A program made the translations under genes and the position numbers. A stretch of DNA of 64,000 bases, from NCBI GenBank assembly GCA_013399305.1, contig VXAI01000021.1, positions 868,001 through 932,000 on the forward strand, given 5' to 3'. This DNA comes from Rostratula benghalensis. Lineage: Eukaryota > Chordata > Aves > Charadriiformes > Rostratulidae. The notes below the pieces were generated by a model that was given only the letters and a program-made list of their open reading frames with translations, made no database searches and was not told where the DNA came from. Within the stretch, counting starts at the first letter, position 1; each line of letters starts with the position of its first letter. Shown here piece by piece: positions 49,928-61,589 of the stretch.

Positions 49928-49990
49928 GGTTACTCATAAAACGTGGTACTGCTCTGCATGAGTAAGATTTTTTGAATCTGGCCTGGAGTA
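49928..49990. repeat. Ancient repeat relic
   Basis: GGTTACTCATAAAACGTGGT, CTGCATGAGTAAGATTTTTT and GAATCTGGCC correspond in order to the CTACTCACATGAGTAAGG...GGATCTGGCCC arrangement of old reptile/bird repeats. Confidence 0.45.
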
Positions 49991-50616
49991 AAGTTACTAA
50001 TTCTCAGCTAGAAGCAGAGCTAGACAAAGATTGCAAAATACTGTCCATTAATCTGTTCTTGAATTCTTAAACATATTTTTTGGTCTGTGTTCACTCGTGG
50101 ATCTCTGAGCTAATGAACTTGCTGACAGGAATGTTTGCCATAACAACCCATTTACAGCAAATATTGCAAGATCTTTGCACTCTTTCCTTCATTCAAAATA
50201 ATACCAGTCTCCCTCCCCAAGAAATGACCTTCCTGTTTATAGAGTTTTGTTGTTACTTGTGAATATTCACGTTGGTGAGATGTTTTGTTTGTTTTTCTAA
50301 ATCCTCCTCCAATGAGAAAACAGAATTAAACCACTTGAAGTAGAATCTACCAAAGAAAGACCTTGGATGTCCAATGGCAAGTGAAAGGATGGCCCAGAGG
50401 TTAGAGATGTGGAAGTCAGTCCTCTGTGCCACCAAAGGCTTTGCTGGATGCGAAGTGAGCAGTGTTGCATCTCAACTCCTGGAGTAGAAGCACTCTACCA
50501 TGCAAAGACACTGAAAGGTTAACAGCTTTCAGGACCTGAGATACACCACTGGGTATGCATTGAGGATGCGTAACGCTGATAAATCACCCATTTGTGAGCC
50601 AGCTATAAGAAAGGGG

Positions 50617-50631
50617 AAAAAAAAAAAAAAA
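50617..50631. repeat. A15 homopolymer
   Basis: Fifteen consecutive A with no AATAAA just upstream. Confidence 0.9.
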
Positions 50632-52340
50632 GTGTAGAAATGATTTAGTTACAAATTCTTACCTAAAGATGTCCTTTCGTCTGCTGGTGGATATTTTCTT
50701 CAAGGAGATTATTCATGGAGCAAGGTTCTAAAATAAAATTGAGGAGGATGAAGCAAAGCTGGGCTTTGGTGAATACATCCAAATCCTAGACACATTGCAA
50801 ACAATCTGAGCTTGTTCCCAGGCAACTCCCAAGTAGAAAATAGGCACAACTGTACCATACTATTTTCTCCACGGTTTGTTTGCCTACCTGTTGGGTCTTT
50901 TCAGAGCCAGGCAAAAATCAAGGGAGGCATAGTTGTTGATCTCAGCTTCCTTTGGGTCTGGCCTATAATGAAAGCTATAGTCACACTAAGCTTCACATTT
51001 CAAGCAGTTTGATGTGGCCCTCTACACGCACAAAAAAAAATTGTCAGAATTTTTATTACAATAAGAAAATGCAATTTTTCATTCTGTCCTCGTTTCAGAA
51101 GGTCTGAAGGGATTTTACTCAACTTCCTCTTCTACCTTCAGGCAGAGACCAAATCTGAGAAATTGCAGCCCAATTTTGGAAAATTCTCAGGATGTGCAAA
51201 TTAGGAGCTCATGATGGGAAGATGCTGTTCAATACACTTTTTTAATCATGTGTGCTTCTGGGAATTTGCTGCAGACCAGGTGCCCCCTTCAGCCCCACTG
51301 TGTTCTGATTCATACCCTTCCATAAGAAAAAGTGTCTGATCAAAACAGTGGCAGATTTTTCTCTGTTGGGGCCAAGCTAGCTAGAAGGTAGTCAGGATCT
51401 GGCCTTGCACAGGAAGAAATGATCTGCCAACTTTTAGAGCACAACAACCAGTAGAAAAATGTGAATCTTTAAGTACATTGCCCAAAGCTTCAATGGTATT
51501 CAATAATTAATGCAGCCTTGCTCTTTACTCAGGGGGCTTTACCGCTGAACCTGTCAGCCCTAGACAAAACTACACAGGTGACTCAGGGAGGAGGAGCAGA
51601 ATGACAATCGAATTCAGGGGTGCTCTCTTTAGTCAAAGTCCTGGAACCTAGAACAGACTATAGCCTGGACCTTTGATGATGCAAGACTCAAATTAGTATT
51701 GACTTGTTTCTCCAACATTCAGTGTTCGTTCAGAAGAGTGTGGTGTGTCCTTACCAAGAGCAAATGTGACCCCTATAGTATCTGGATTCAGCTGGTATTA
51801 TTTTCAAGCCCAACTTAGATGCCCATGTTAGACATTTCAGCAAAATACACAAGCAGGATGCAAAAGAGTCCATAGAACTGGAAAAAATTGCTGTGCATTC
51901 ACTGTTCTTACATCTACCAATTCGGAAAAAATCAGTGCGAAGGCGCAATTCCTAAAATAAATGAAAGAAAATGCTTTGTAGCCACCGGCAGGCGCTGGAG
52001 CTCCCCAGCAGAGGCTGCCTGGGAGCAGCAGAAATAACTATGTGTGACTCCTGGGCCAGAGTAAACAGCAGTGCGGCGTTCGCCTGTCCCCAGGAGAGGT
52101 GTGCTTTTTGCCATTGGTGTAGGTTGCTGATGCTCTTCCTTGGCTATAGCAGCCTATCCCTGATTTGGGATCCTGTGCTGCTCCAGGCAGAGCTGGAGGA
52201 GACAGAAGGAGTGAATGGACAGCCAAGACCAAGCACAGCCAAGGGACTGGCTTGGCTCTGGAAGGCAAAATGCAAGCTGAGCCATTGGAGCCGGCTGTAC
52301 ACAGATGAGAAGGAAAATGCACAAAGTGATAAATAACTTT

Positions 52341-52590
52341 GCTCAGGCCGCCAGGAAGGGCTGCCAGAACATTCTCGCTTGGCTATGCTCTGACTTGGCT
52401 CGCCTGCTGCCGCCGGCCCCCCTCCTGCACAGATGAAGCACCGGGCCAGAGCCACGCATACATCTCGGTATGGTTCGCCCGGTTCCCCCACTGGCCGGCT
52501 TGGGCAGCCAGTTCTGCCCACGTTGCTCCCCTCCAGAGCCCTCCCACGTGGGCAACCCGGAGGTACACCCTGCAAGAAGGCGCGGAGATA
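52341..52590. promoter_or_regulatory. CpG-island-like segment
   Basis: By hand count this 250-bp interval has about 66% G+C (94 C, 71 G) and 16 CpG dinucleotides, an observed/expected ratio near 0.60. That places it at the lower edge of the usual island thresholds and apart from its CpG-poor surroundings. It contains a perfect 10-bp palindrome CCCACGTGGG (52543-52552) centred on an E-box. Long open frames on both strands here (up to 176 codons on the minus strand) are explained by the G+C content. It may be a promoter or first exon of an unrecognised transcript, or a conserved enhancer; the strand of transcription cannot be told. Confidence 0.45.
52543..52552. promoter_or_regulatory. Palindromic E-box (CACGTG)
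   Basis: CCCACGTGGG is a perfect 10-bp palindrome with the bHLH-type core CACGTG, inside the CpG-rich segment. Confidence 0.3.
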
Positions 52591-55500
52591 AAGAATTAGT
52601 AGGTTTTCCATTAGCTTGGGTTGTTTTGGGAGAAGCCACCTCTCCCACTGCTCCCCCAGCAATCTGGATGGCATCTGCCTCTGGGATCAGCATACAGTAC
52701 TGCCTCCACGGGGGGCAACAACCCCTTCTCCAAGGATCAGCTCTGTGCTCTTTCCTTACAATGTCAAGTAGCGTGCACAAGTGATCTGAGTTATTTCAGC
52801 GGAGGCAGGCGGATACCTATTTTCTCACCCATGAGTACCTGGCCCTTTGCAGAGCAACCTCAGACAGATGGCTGAAGTCGTGGCACCAGGTATGCAGAAT
52901 GGAGATGAACTCCCAGTGCCAGTACAGAAACCAAATGATGTTTCTTCCGGCGCCTCATGGCACTAGCAACGTGGTATCTAAGTGGAGTGGAAGGAGAGAT
53001 GGATCCTTCAGAGGGTTTATCAGGGAAAAGAAGTGTCCGCATTTCTGCTTCAGCTGACAGCTTCAGCTTCAGAAAAGCTGTTGTTGCAGGATTTTCAATA
53101 TCTCATTGCCTTTCTGATCTGTGATGCGTATTGAACGTATGTCTTTGTTTAGTTGCCCATTATTTAACCTAGATTCCACCCTCCCCTTGAGAGATTGCAG
53201 TGAATTCAGGGCACGTGAATGATTTAATTTTTCATTTTCCAATATAGATTGTCTTACACTTGTGTATAGTGAAAATAATTTGTTGTCAAGTTATCCAGTT
53301 ACCACCTCATTTTATATGCTCTATAATGCACTATTTGTAATGATCCATATTCATAAGAAGTCTAAATAAGCCAAATATTGCTATCTCACGTTGATAACTG
53401 CTAAACATTTCCAACAGCACTGGATCATACTGATCCCTGGGAGAGCTGTGTACGCATTTTTAAAGAAAATTTGCTACCAGAAAATCCATTTTCAAGAATA
53501 CTCAGTTTGCTTTTGAAAAGCTTTTCAGGAAAGCTTCCTATTAAAAAAACATGAAAAGATATTTCAATTTGAGGGGGAAAGTGCAATTTTATTGGATTTA
53601 TTTCTTTTTGTTCCAAGTTGCATTTCTTTCCCCTTTTTTCTCCTACTGTCATGCATTCCTTTTCTAACGGTATGTCTTTCCATGGGATGCTGCTCATAGC
53701 AGTAGCACATTGAAGGTTATGGGTATGTCCTTGTGCTAACTGCAAGTTTTTTTCCCAGTATGCTAAAATGACTAGCGTACTCTAATACACATTCACCCTG
53801 GATTTGTCCTGCACGCCTCAAAATGGCCAGGCTGTCTCCGTAATCACTGAAAAGAGATGAGTGCTCCTAGAAGCAGGTTCATTCCCCGCTCCCAACATCC
53901 AGATGACCCTTGGCTGTAACTGTTACACCTCCTGAGGGCTGAATAATAAGCATATTATTCTCTTACTTCAATGAGGTCCTCAATTAGGCATATCAGTTAG
54001 GTGCCTAAATTGCTTAGGTTGAACCTGGCTAAAGCACCCCTTTTGTTCTACTGTTTTGGGTGTTAAAAAGTTTCATTTCTGTGCAAGGAAGAGACCCCAG
54101 TACCATTCCTTATGCTTTAGTGTCTGTTTTCTAATCAGCCAGCCTGATGTGGTAGCTGCCCTCGGGGATTTGAAATGTAAGTTATTTCTACTGTTGTTTT
54201 ATGGCATGACTTGGCATGATGTGACATCCCCGTTTGGCTTGGATGAGGGACCAGTGACTTGGACTGGCTGACAGACTACAGTCACAGACTAAAGACTGCC
54301 TGCATACTGCTAGGAGGAACCCCCTGGGGTGGCAGGAGGACTGCTGCCAGCTCTGCTCTGAATTAACATCTTCACTAAGGAGCAGGCAAGGACATTAGGC
54401 AGCCGTGGAAAGAAGGACAAGTAATACCAAAAGCCCCAGCATTCTAGCTACTGAGAAGTCGGCTGTCCTGGGTGGGTTGTTCAGGTCTATCGAATAGATA
54501 AATATTCAGGAACCCACACAGTGAGCTTCAATGTTTCAGATGGAAGTAAACATGGGAAGTTGTTATCGGAGAAATTGCAGTAGCTGAAACTGAACTGAAA
54601 CTGTTTGTACACAGAAATGATCCTAAGGCATGCAAGTAGTATGTTTATAATATGAGCTGCTTGCTGCAGTTTCTGTGACTTTCTAAAAGAAACTATGAGC
54701 TTAGGTAGAAAAGTAATCTCCATGCATGTTCTCAAGCTGTTAAACTAAGGCTGCAGTAAAGAAATAATGGGGTTTTCTGAGAGCTGCTTTGAAGCACCTC
54801 TCTGGAAGAGAAATACCTCAGAAATAATCCCAGGTGAAACAAGAACAGGAGATTAACACAAGGTAAACTCTCAACCTGAGTCTTTCTGGTTTTCTAGCTT
54901 GTCTTTCACAATTGTATTTCTAATCTTGTAATAGGAAAATGTAATGCTTTGTTAAATTACAATAACATTGTTTTTCTTTTTTAACCTTGAATGGGCTTTT
55001 GAAGGAATTCAGATAACTCTGGAAAGCACCAGGAACACTGGTGTTTTAAAAAATATTTCTGAAACCAGAAATGGTTTGACTTTGCAGAATACTTCATTAT
55101 TCAGTTCTCTGAAACATGGGTCTGGTTCTTCCTCTTTTGAACTTGCTGTTGTCTATTGTTGGGTTTTTTGTTTGTTAGTAGTTTTTTGCTATTTCTTGAT
55201 GAGAGCAGGCCCAGGTATTAGAGTCAAGTTGTGTAATTTGACACTGGAGAGGGACACCTGGTCCTGTGAAGGTTTGCTTTGGGAAGCCTGGTCTACATTT
55301 TTAAAGGATAATGAATGGCAATACAAATGGACATAGGAGACAAAACAGCAGTTTCCTGCTGTTTAATCAGCTGTGCAGCGCTGGCATGAAACACCACCTC
55401 AGGAGTGTCATGGCTTTCTTGGACACCAGCGCCGTCAGACAGGAAAGCAAACTCTGATTGGAAACACCACCAAGAAGTGCTGTGTGGAAGCCTCTTGGAC

Positions 55501-55612
55501 TTCCTAGGTCTCCAGAAAATCAGTGCTGAGCCATTTTAATATGATGGCCTGGAAACTCGGACTCCTTTTGCCATATGTCTCCTTTTCTGTCCATGGTCAA
55601 GTTACTCCATCA

Positions 55613-55648
55613 GGTAACGCCATGGTTACCTCTGTCCTTCATTTGCAT
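55613..55648 (+). promoter_or_regulatory. X-box-like palindrome plus octamer motif
   Basis: GGTAACGCCATGGTTACC at 55613-55630 is a palindromic RFX-type X-box form (GTAAC...GTTAC). Eleven bases later there is a perfect octamer ATTTGCAT (55641-55648), the POU-factor site. The combination suggests a candidate enhancer, but motif matches alone are weak. Confidence 0.3.
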
Positions 55649-56233
55649 TTTCTCATGAGGTAGTGTTCCTAAACTAAGCGTTTGCTCAGGGCTGGTAGTG
55701 GTTTGTAACTTCAAATTATGTACATCAAATTATGATACTTAAGAAGCTGTTAGGTTTTAAAAGGGGTGGGGGGCTGACAGAGGAGGCACAGACCCCTTCT
55801 GCTGCTCCTCATTTTGTCAGGCTGACTCTTCACACATCTTCAACCAGGGCAGCTCTCCTTGCAGGGTACATGAGAGATGCAGAGTTAAGGATGCTGCAGG
55901 CCCCACTTTCTTCCCAATACCTTCCTTAGAAGGACAGGTACTGTAGGTGAGACAAAGGAAAGAACTCACATGGCTGTTCTGCACCTATGGACTATAGTCC
56001 ATCTCTGTGTATTTATTTTAAAACTAACATTATTTTAGCTTCTGCTCTACACATTCGGGCAAAAGTTTAGTTAACATGATCCCTGTTAAAACGAATGTGG
56101 GTGTTACTCATAATCAAATTGCACTCATTTAATGAAATCACTATGAACTAATGCCTTGAGTGACAGCAGTATGAACTGGGATAGCCCCGAAGTGATGTGA
56201 AATAACCATAGTGATAGTTAAGGATTCTGGGCT

Positions 56234-56247
56234 GTTGCCGTGGCTAC
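56234..56247 (+). promoter_or_regulatory. X-box-like motif
   Basis: GTTGCCGTGGCTAC is close to the RFX consensus GTTGCCATGGCAAC, differing at the central A and near the end. It lies about 600 bases from the stronger motif at 55.6 kb. Confidence 0.2.
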
Positions 56248-56505
56248 TAGCCTATTTGACTTACCATTGCAGTAGAAGAATATTAGCCAGGAGACAACTC
56301 ATTTCTGAGACTCCCACATGACAATAGTGCTTTCTGCCAAACCTTCCTCCCCACTGCGGGATTGAAACAAGACAGACGTCAAACTGTTACTATCATCGAT
56401 TCTGGCAACGTGTCCCAAATGGTAAATTAGATTTTCAAATGTCATTAGCAGGGGTATTTGATGACATATTTGAAAGTTTTCACATAGGCTGATTTTTTCT
56501 CCCTG

Positions 56506-56538
56506 AAAAAAAAAAAAAAAANAAAAAAAAAGAAAAAA
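56506..56538. repeat. Poly(A) tract with assembly ambiguity
   Basis: A16, then an N at 56522, A9, G and A6. The N is an uncalled base, so the true length of this homopolymer is unknown. Confidence 0.95.
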
Positions 56539-58489
56539 TTCTATTTTAATAAAAGGATTAGGTGTATATGAGAAAAGTTGTCAGCTTTCTACAGAAATTC
56601 TTTATATTTTCCAAAAGATAAACTATCCCAAACTGAAGTATTTTAACAAAACCCATATATGTTCTGCAAAATAGCTCTGTGTTGCCCTTTCAGAGTTCAG
56701 TCTGAATGTTCCCCATATCTCACATGGATCAGAGCCGGTAGACTGAGAAGCTCTCCTAGTATTCACTGAGATCCAGGAGTCCTGTATTCACACTTTAAAT
56801 GGTTCCTCTTGACTTATACCCTGGAAAAAATGTCCAGTCTGCCCCAGTTTTTCAGCAGTCCATATGCTTCTGGTGGCTTTTTCCACTCTTAGTTCAAGAT
56901 ACCAAAAAGGAAAGGTGTTAGCAGAAAGGCACTCTTAGCATAACCGAAAATACAGCCCTTCAGATGTCCTCACCTTGGATACTTAAGGGGGAACACACTC
57001 GTGTCACTACCTGCTCTTGAAAATCCAGGTCAGGGCATTTTCCTGCATGTCTGAAAGGACTTTCCTTACAAGAAAAGTCAGTGATGCTTTGGACAACACC
57101 TATGATGTTTGTAGCATTTTAGGGATTTGAAAGAAAGGATGCTTTAGAACTTTTGCTTGGCCCGGTGTGTGAAACGTAGGTATGCAACTACAGAGACCTG
57201 CATCCCAGCACTGAAAGGGCTGGATTTTGTACAGGAATGCCCTGGGTCATGGACACCTGCAGGGTAGTTATTGGAAAGGACAGTGGTCTTCAGCTTTCCC
57301 CTTTCTGACTGCTCCTGCTGTGGATATTTTAGTAGAAGTGCTCCCCAGTCTGAGTGAGGCTGAAGCAGGTGTCTCGTGTGAAGGCAGCAGCAGGAGGATT
57401 GCAAGGAGGCTCCTCAATTAGCAGGTCATCAAGATCTCAGCACATCTACGTGCAACTTCTCAGGATGCCTAGATTGGGAGACAAGGGACAGTGAGTAAAT
57501 TCAGATGACTCACCGAGGTGGGACAGGATGGAGAGGCTAATCCCTGTCAGCTCCTGAAGAGTATAAAAAGGCAGATCCAAAACAAGCACATCATCACCAA
57601 CCTCCGAAGAGTCCAGGAGACATGAGGAGACCACAATAGCTGGCACCTCTCATCTTTGGCGTCCTCGCAAGGGATCCTTGGCTTGCCACTTGGAGACAAG
57701 TGTCTTGGTGCCTGCTGATGGACTGGCTGCTTGGACATGTCTTGGTGCCCATGAGTATGCAAGCATGAGGAAAATAGTTCTTATTTTAAAATAATATCAT
57801 CTCCCCTTCCTCCAAGGTCCTGTGATGAACTTTCTTGCATTGTTGCAACATTATTTCCTACACCAGTTTAAAGTGGAAAAAGAAAGTGCTGAAAAAGGGT
57901 TCAGGATCCCACTTTCATCCCAGTGTGAGTCAGTCCTGTGTGTACATAACAGTGTGCAACCTTGGTCACATCCACTGGGGAATCCAAACTGGCACTCAGG
58001 GTGCTTGAAGGAAGGGTGTAGTTCAGGATGGAGTTTGGAAGAGGGAATCTAATAAGAGAAGGATAAAGCTGCTCTGAGCCCTTGAAGTGGTCACAAAGGT
58101 GTGAAGGTGAGAGATGCTTAAGAACCAGTGCTCAGCTCCCTGTCCCAGTGATGGCTGGAGAAAACCGGGAAGCTGGAGGTGGTCTCTGCAAAGTGTGTAT
58201 TTGGAGCCTGCCAAGGGGGAAAGGCAGCTTGGACACAGACTTGTGTTGTCTTATAGTTGAATCAAAGCATAAGGCAGCTTTCCCCTTGCCCTGCCTCCCC
58301 CTCTTCTTTTCGTGTCCCTCAATACATAAAAATAAAGCTCCCTAATGTGAATAAAAGTAGAAGGCGCCTCCCCTAAGCATGTTTTAAAAAAGCCAAAAAT
58401 AGTCCCAAAGTCTCAACCAAAAGTGAACATAGCCAGGTTTTCTGTGGAAAATGTCTGTAGCGGGAGTGGGGAGTCGGGGAGGAATTTGA

Positions 58490-58710
58490 AGAGGGGTTGC
58501 TGGGCTGTTTTGTCGTGCCCCCAGCCCGGCTGCTTGCCCACCCTCTGCCACCCAGCCATGGTGGGGAAGCTCACCCAGCTGGAGAGCCAGGACTGGGCTG
58601 CCAGCCGGCCGGACGACAGCTCTCCAGGAGGCAGCAGAGCCTCCGTCGTGGGCTTCCCCATCCTTCGTCTGACAGTTCTTGGCAGCTCTGGCGCAACGTG
58701 TTGTTAACAG
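58490..58710 (+). other. GC-rich patch with ATG in good context, not recognised
   Basis: About eleven CpGs lie in this 220-bp stretch. The ATG at 58558 has a favourable GCCATGG context and opens a frame of about 50 codons that starts MVGKLTQLESQDW and ends at a stop at 58705-58707. No family is recognised, there is no clear splice donor, and a second frame is open over the same bases. It could be a minor CpG-rich regulatory patch or chance. Confidence 0.15.
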
Positions 58711-61589
58711 CAGTCCTCCTAATTAATGGGGAACATGTGTGTGTTGCAGAAACTTTTTTGTTTTTTTTTCTTCTTCTTCTGTTTGGTGGAAATACCGTAA
58801 AACTGTTTATATCCACTATAAAAAGGGTGTGTGGGGGGGTTTGCTATCTTCTTATCCCAAAGGTTTCCTTTACCTCAGATCAACCCATTTTGGGAACAGG
58901 CACTTCTCTAATCCCTGGGTGTCCTTTCCTAAATGCTTTCACACATCTGCACCCCTCTGTCCTGCATTCCTGCCATACCATCGTCTTGTCCTGATGAAAA
59001 TTAGCAGCCTTCAGCCCTGCCAAGTCCATCTTTTTCCTTTTTCTTTTTTTTTTTAAGACAAAATCCTGTTTATCAAAAAGAATTTCAGAAGTTTGTTGAC
59101 TTTTTTTCCATTCATTAACTTAAATTTTTGAAAAAAATGAAGAAACTTTTGCTTTCCCAACTGTTTTCCCTTCTTGAGTAATAAGAAAACACATGTTTAT
59201 ATATCATCTGCCACCAGCATGTTCTACAGATGATCTGGCAGACTCGTGTTTTCAGTTCACCTCTAGATCAAAAATAAGGGTCCCATATCACAGGTGACTT
59301 GCTCTCCAGCATAAAGAGTGTTTTGCTTGTTCTAGAATTAAACATGGGTAGAAGAGAGCAAAGCAGTGCATAGATCTGATCTCAGCCAAGCACCAAAAGG
59401 ACAACTGAACCCAGTGTAATGCAGGTCTCCAGTCCCTTATGAACATGCTAAGGCCCAGAGGACAGCAGTACAGTAGTATAGTGTTGAGCTGAGATAAAAT
59501 GAATAAGCTGAACCTTGGCAGCCCTTCATGGTGTCCTGTTCTGCAGAGCACGCGTCCTCACACTATTTATTGCAGCCAGACCTCCAGCAAGGACCCCTTT
59601 CAGACCTCCTTAGGGTAAATAGTGATGATGCAGGACACACCTATACACTATGCATGGCCCACCTTTGAGGCTTAAGCTGTATTGATCTGCAGGAATCCTT
59701 TCACATGGGTGAATAAGACTTAAGACATGGCAAGAGAGCCCTAATTAATCTAGTCCCCTTCAAGGGAGGGAGATACTCCTGTTCCCATTTTAAAAATGTT
59801 GAAGTAGAGGGCAACAGTGACAAAGAAAAGCAGTGCTGACGAAAGCTGGTGGAGAAAGCCATAATGCATACCTGCCCTTTGAAGCTTCCTACTACCACGA
59901 TGAGAAGAAGCTGATCATATTTTGGATTTCCCCAAAATCCAGTATTGAAGCATCATCCTTTGGTGGGTTCTCCTGCAGCCAAATAGGTATGGTGAGTTGC
60001 AGGCTGAACAAACAGCACAAGACCAGTGGAGCTGCAGAGCTGCACTTTGGACTTCAGGTTGCATGCATGCACTGGTAACTTGGAAAAAGTTTGTCATATC
60101 CTGACAAGTCTGTCAGGAAATGTTATCCTAGCCTGTATCCAGGTTCCTGGATGTGTTTGCTGAAGGTCCTGGGAAACTGGATATCAACAAAGAACAGCTG
60201 TCCAGTCTCTTCTGGCATAGGACATTTCTGAACATGGATCTGGGGAAAACCTGCTTCAGAAGGAGTGGCTTCATTCAGTTATTCCTTGGTAAGGCATTTT
60301 GGAGATTTATAGAATACATAGGAGGGGAGCAGAATGATGAATAGCAATCACTATGCAATTTTGGCTTAGGGCAAAGTTAAATCTTACATTTTCCAGGAGA
60401 ATGTTATTTTTGGTGGTTTTGGTGTTTTGCATTAAAGAACAAGTTCTGAAATTCCACAGATAACACATTTTCCTACATTTGCCCCAAAAGGGGGGAAAAG
60501 GAGAAGGCCATTTGTGAAACATTGCCCTTTCCTTCTTGTGGAAGACAGCAGAAAATTTGAGACCAAAGCATCAAATGTTTCACTTCTCATCGAACCCATG
60601 GAAATGTCATTTTTTCCAGGTTTACCAGAGCCGCAAATATGTTCACATAAGCTGATACTACCAGTACAGCTAATGGACCAGATCCACAGCCAGCATTAGT
60701 TGGCACTGCCCTGTGGTATTCTTGTTACCTTAGCAGCTTGCCAACTATGGTATCGTTTTCCAGATGATTTGCATGAAACTATGACAATTTATATCCACTG
60801 AGGATCTGGCCAACTCAACTGACACCCACCCAGGTTTTGCAGAGCTTTAACCGTGTCTTATAAGCCAACCTGTTTAAAGTGCCTCACCTTTATGTCAGGT
60901 CCTCAGTACTGTGTTGCCACGCAGTGACTTTGTGACACTAGCAAGGCTCCATTGAGAAGGTCCAGTCTTGGTGAAGCTCCAGTGAAGGAATATGGTAGCA
61001 TTATATTGTTTTGCAGGACTAACACAGAAAGGAAGAAAAGTAAGCAAATGGATAAAACTAGTGGAATCTCTAAGATGAAAGAAGAGATGGGGTTATTTCT
61101 GAATGACTATAACAGACCTTGACTGAAGTTACTGATCTGTGACAACCTTGAAATCCTATAGACACTGTGTTTTTTCCCAACAGCCTGCCAAGACCTTGCT
61201 GACACATCCAGATAAAAAAAGAACCAGCATACGCTATATTCTGAAAGGTTTCTGGATAATCCTACTCTAATGCATTTGATGCTTTAACATGCAGAACAGA
61301 AGGGTCCATCTTTCTCTATTTAACATGAAGCCATTTAGCCCTTCTATTACCTGTTTAGTTCTCAGACTGAGCCTACCCAATTCCCATCGTTTGTAACTTG
61401 AGACATAGGGAACTTTTCTAAGTGTGCTGTTTGTGGTGCCATCAGGGCTCATCCATCCTCTGTTTAGGGCTTATCTACTGAAGACAAGTCTCAACTGTTT
61501 CCTCAATTTCTTTAATGCTCTCTCATCAAGGTCATGACAATCACCCAGTTCTTCAGTGCACTTCAGAGCACTCCCTTCACTGGTACAGC

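Larger units (their letters stand above)
44530..52340. other. Unique noncoding DNA with old-repeat relics
   Basis: It contains repeat relics at 49151-49215, 49455-49480 and 49928-49990, an 8-bp hairpin at 46818-46837 and an A15 run at 50617-50631. G+C rises from about 51.96 kb towards the CpG-rich segment. No gene is recognised. Confidence 0.7.
52591..61589. other. Unique noncoding DNA
   Basis: It contains X-box/octamer-like motifs at 55613-55648 and 56234-56247 and an interrupted poly(A) with an unresolved base at 56522. A GC-rich patch lies at 58490-58710 and a T-rich run near 59043-59054. No exon, RNA gene or recent transposon is recognised. Open frames reach 165 codons only in the GC-rich patch. 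Confidence 0.7.

Noticed and set aside
50385..50470. Possible tRNA-derived SINE (GGCCCAGAGGTTAGAGATGT)
   Set aside because: Only one block resembles the MIR-like tRNA-related head. No A/B boxes with correct spacing could be followed.
52144..52674. 176-codon open frame on the minus strand overlapping plus-strand open frames
   Set aside because: It lies in GC-rich DNA where stop codons are rare. Several frames on both strands are open over the same bases, and no family is recognised.
58497..58994. 165-codon open frame, plus strand
   Set aside because: It runs from a GC-rich patch into T-rich low-complexity DNA, giving a phenylalanine run. There is no coding signature.
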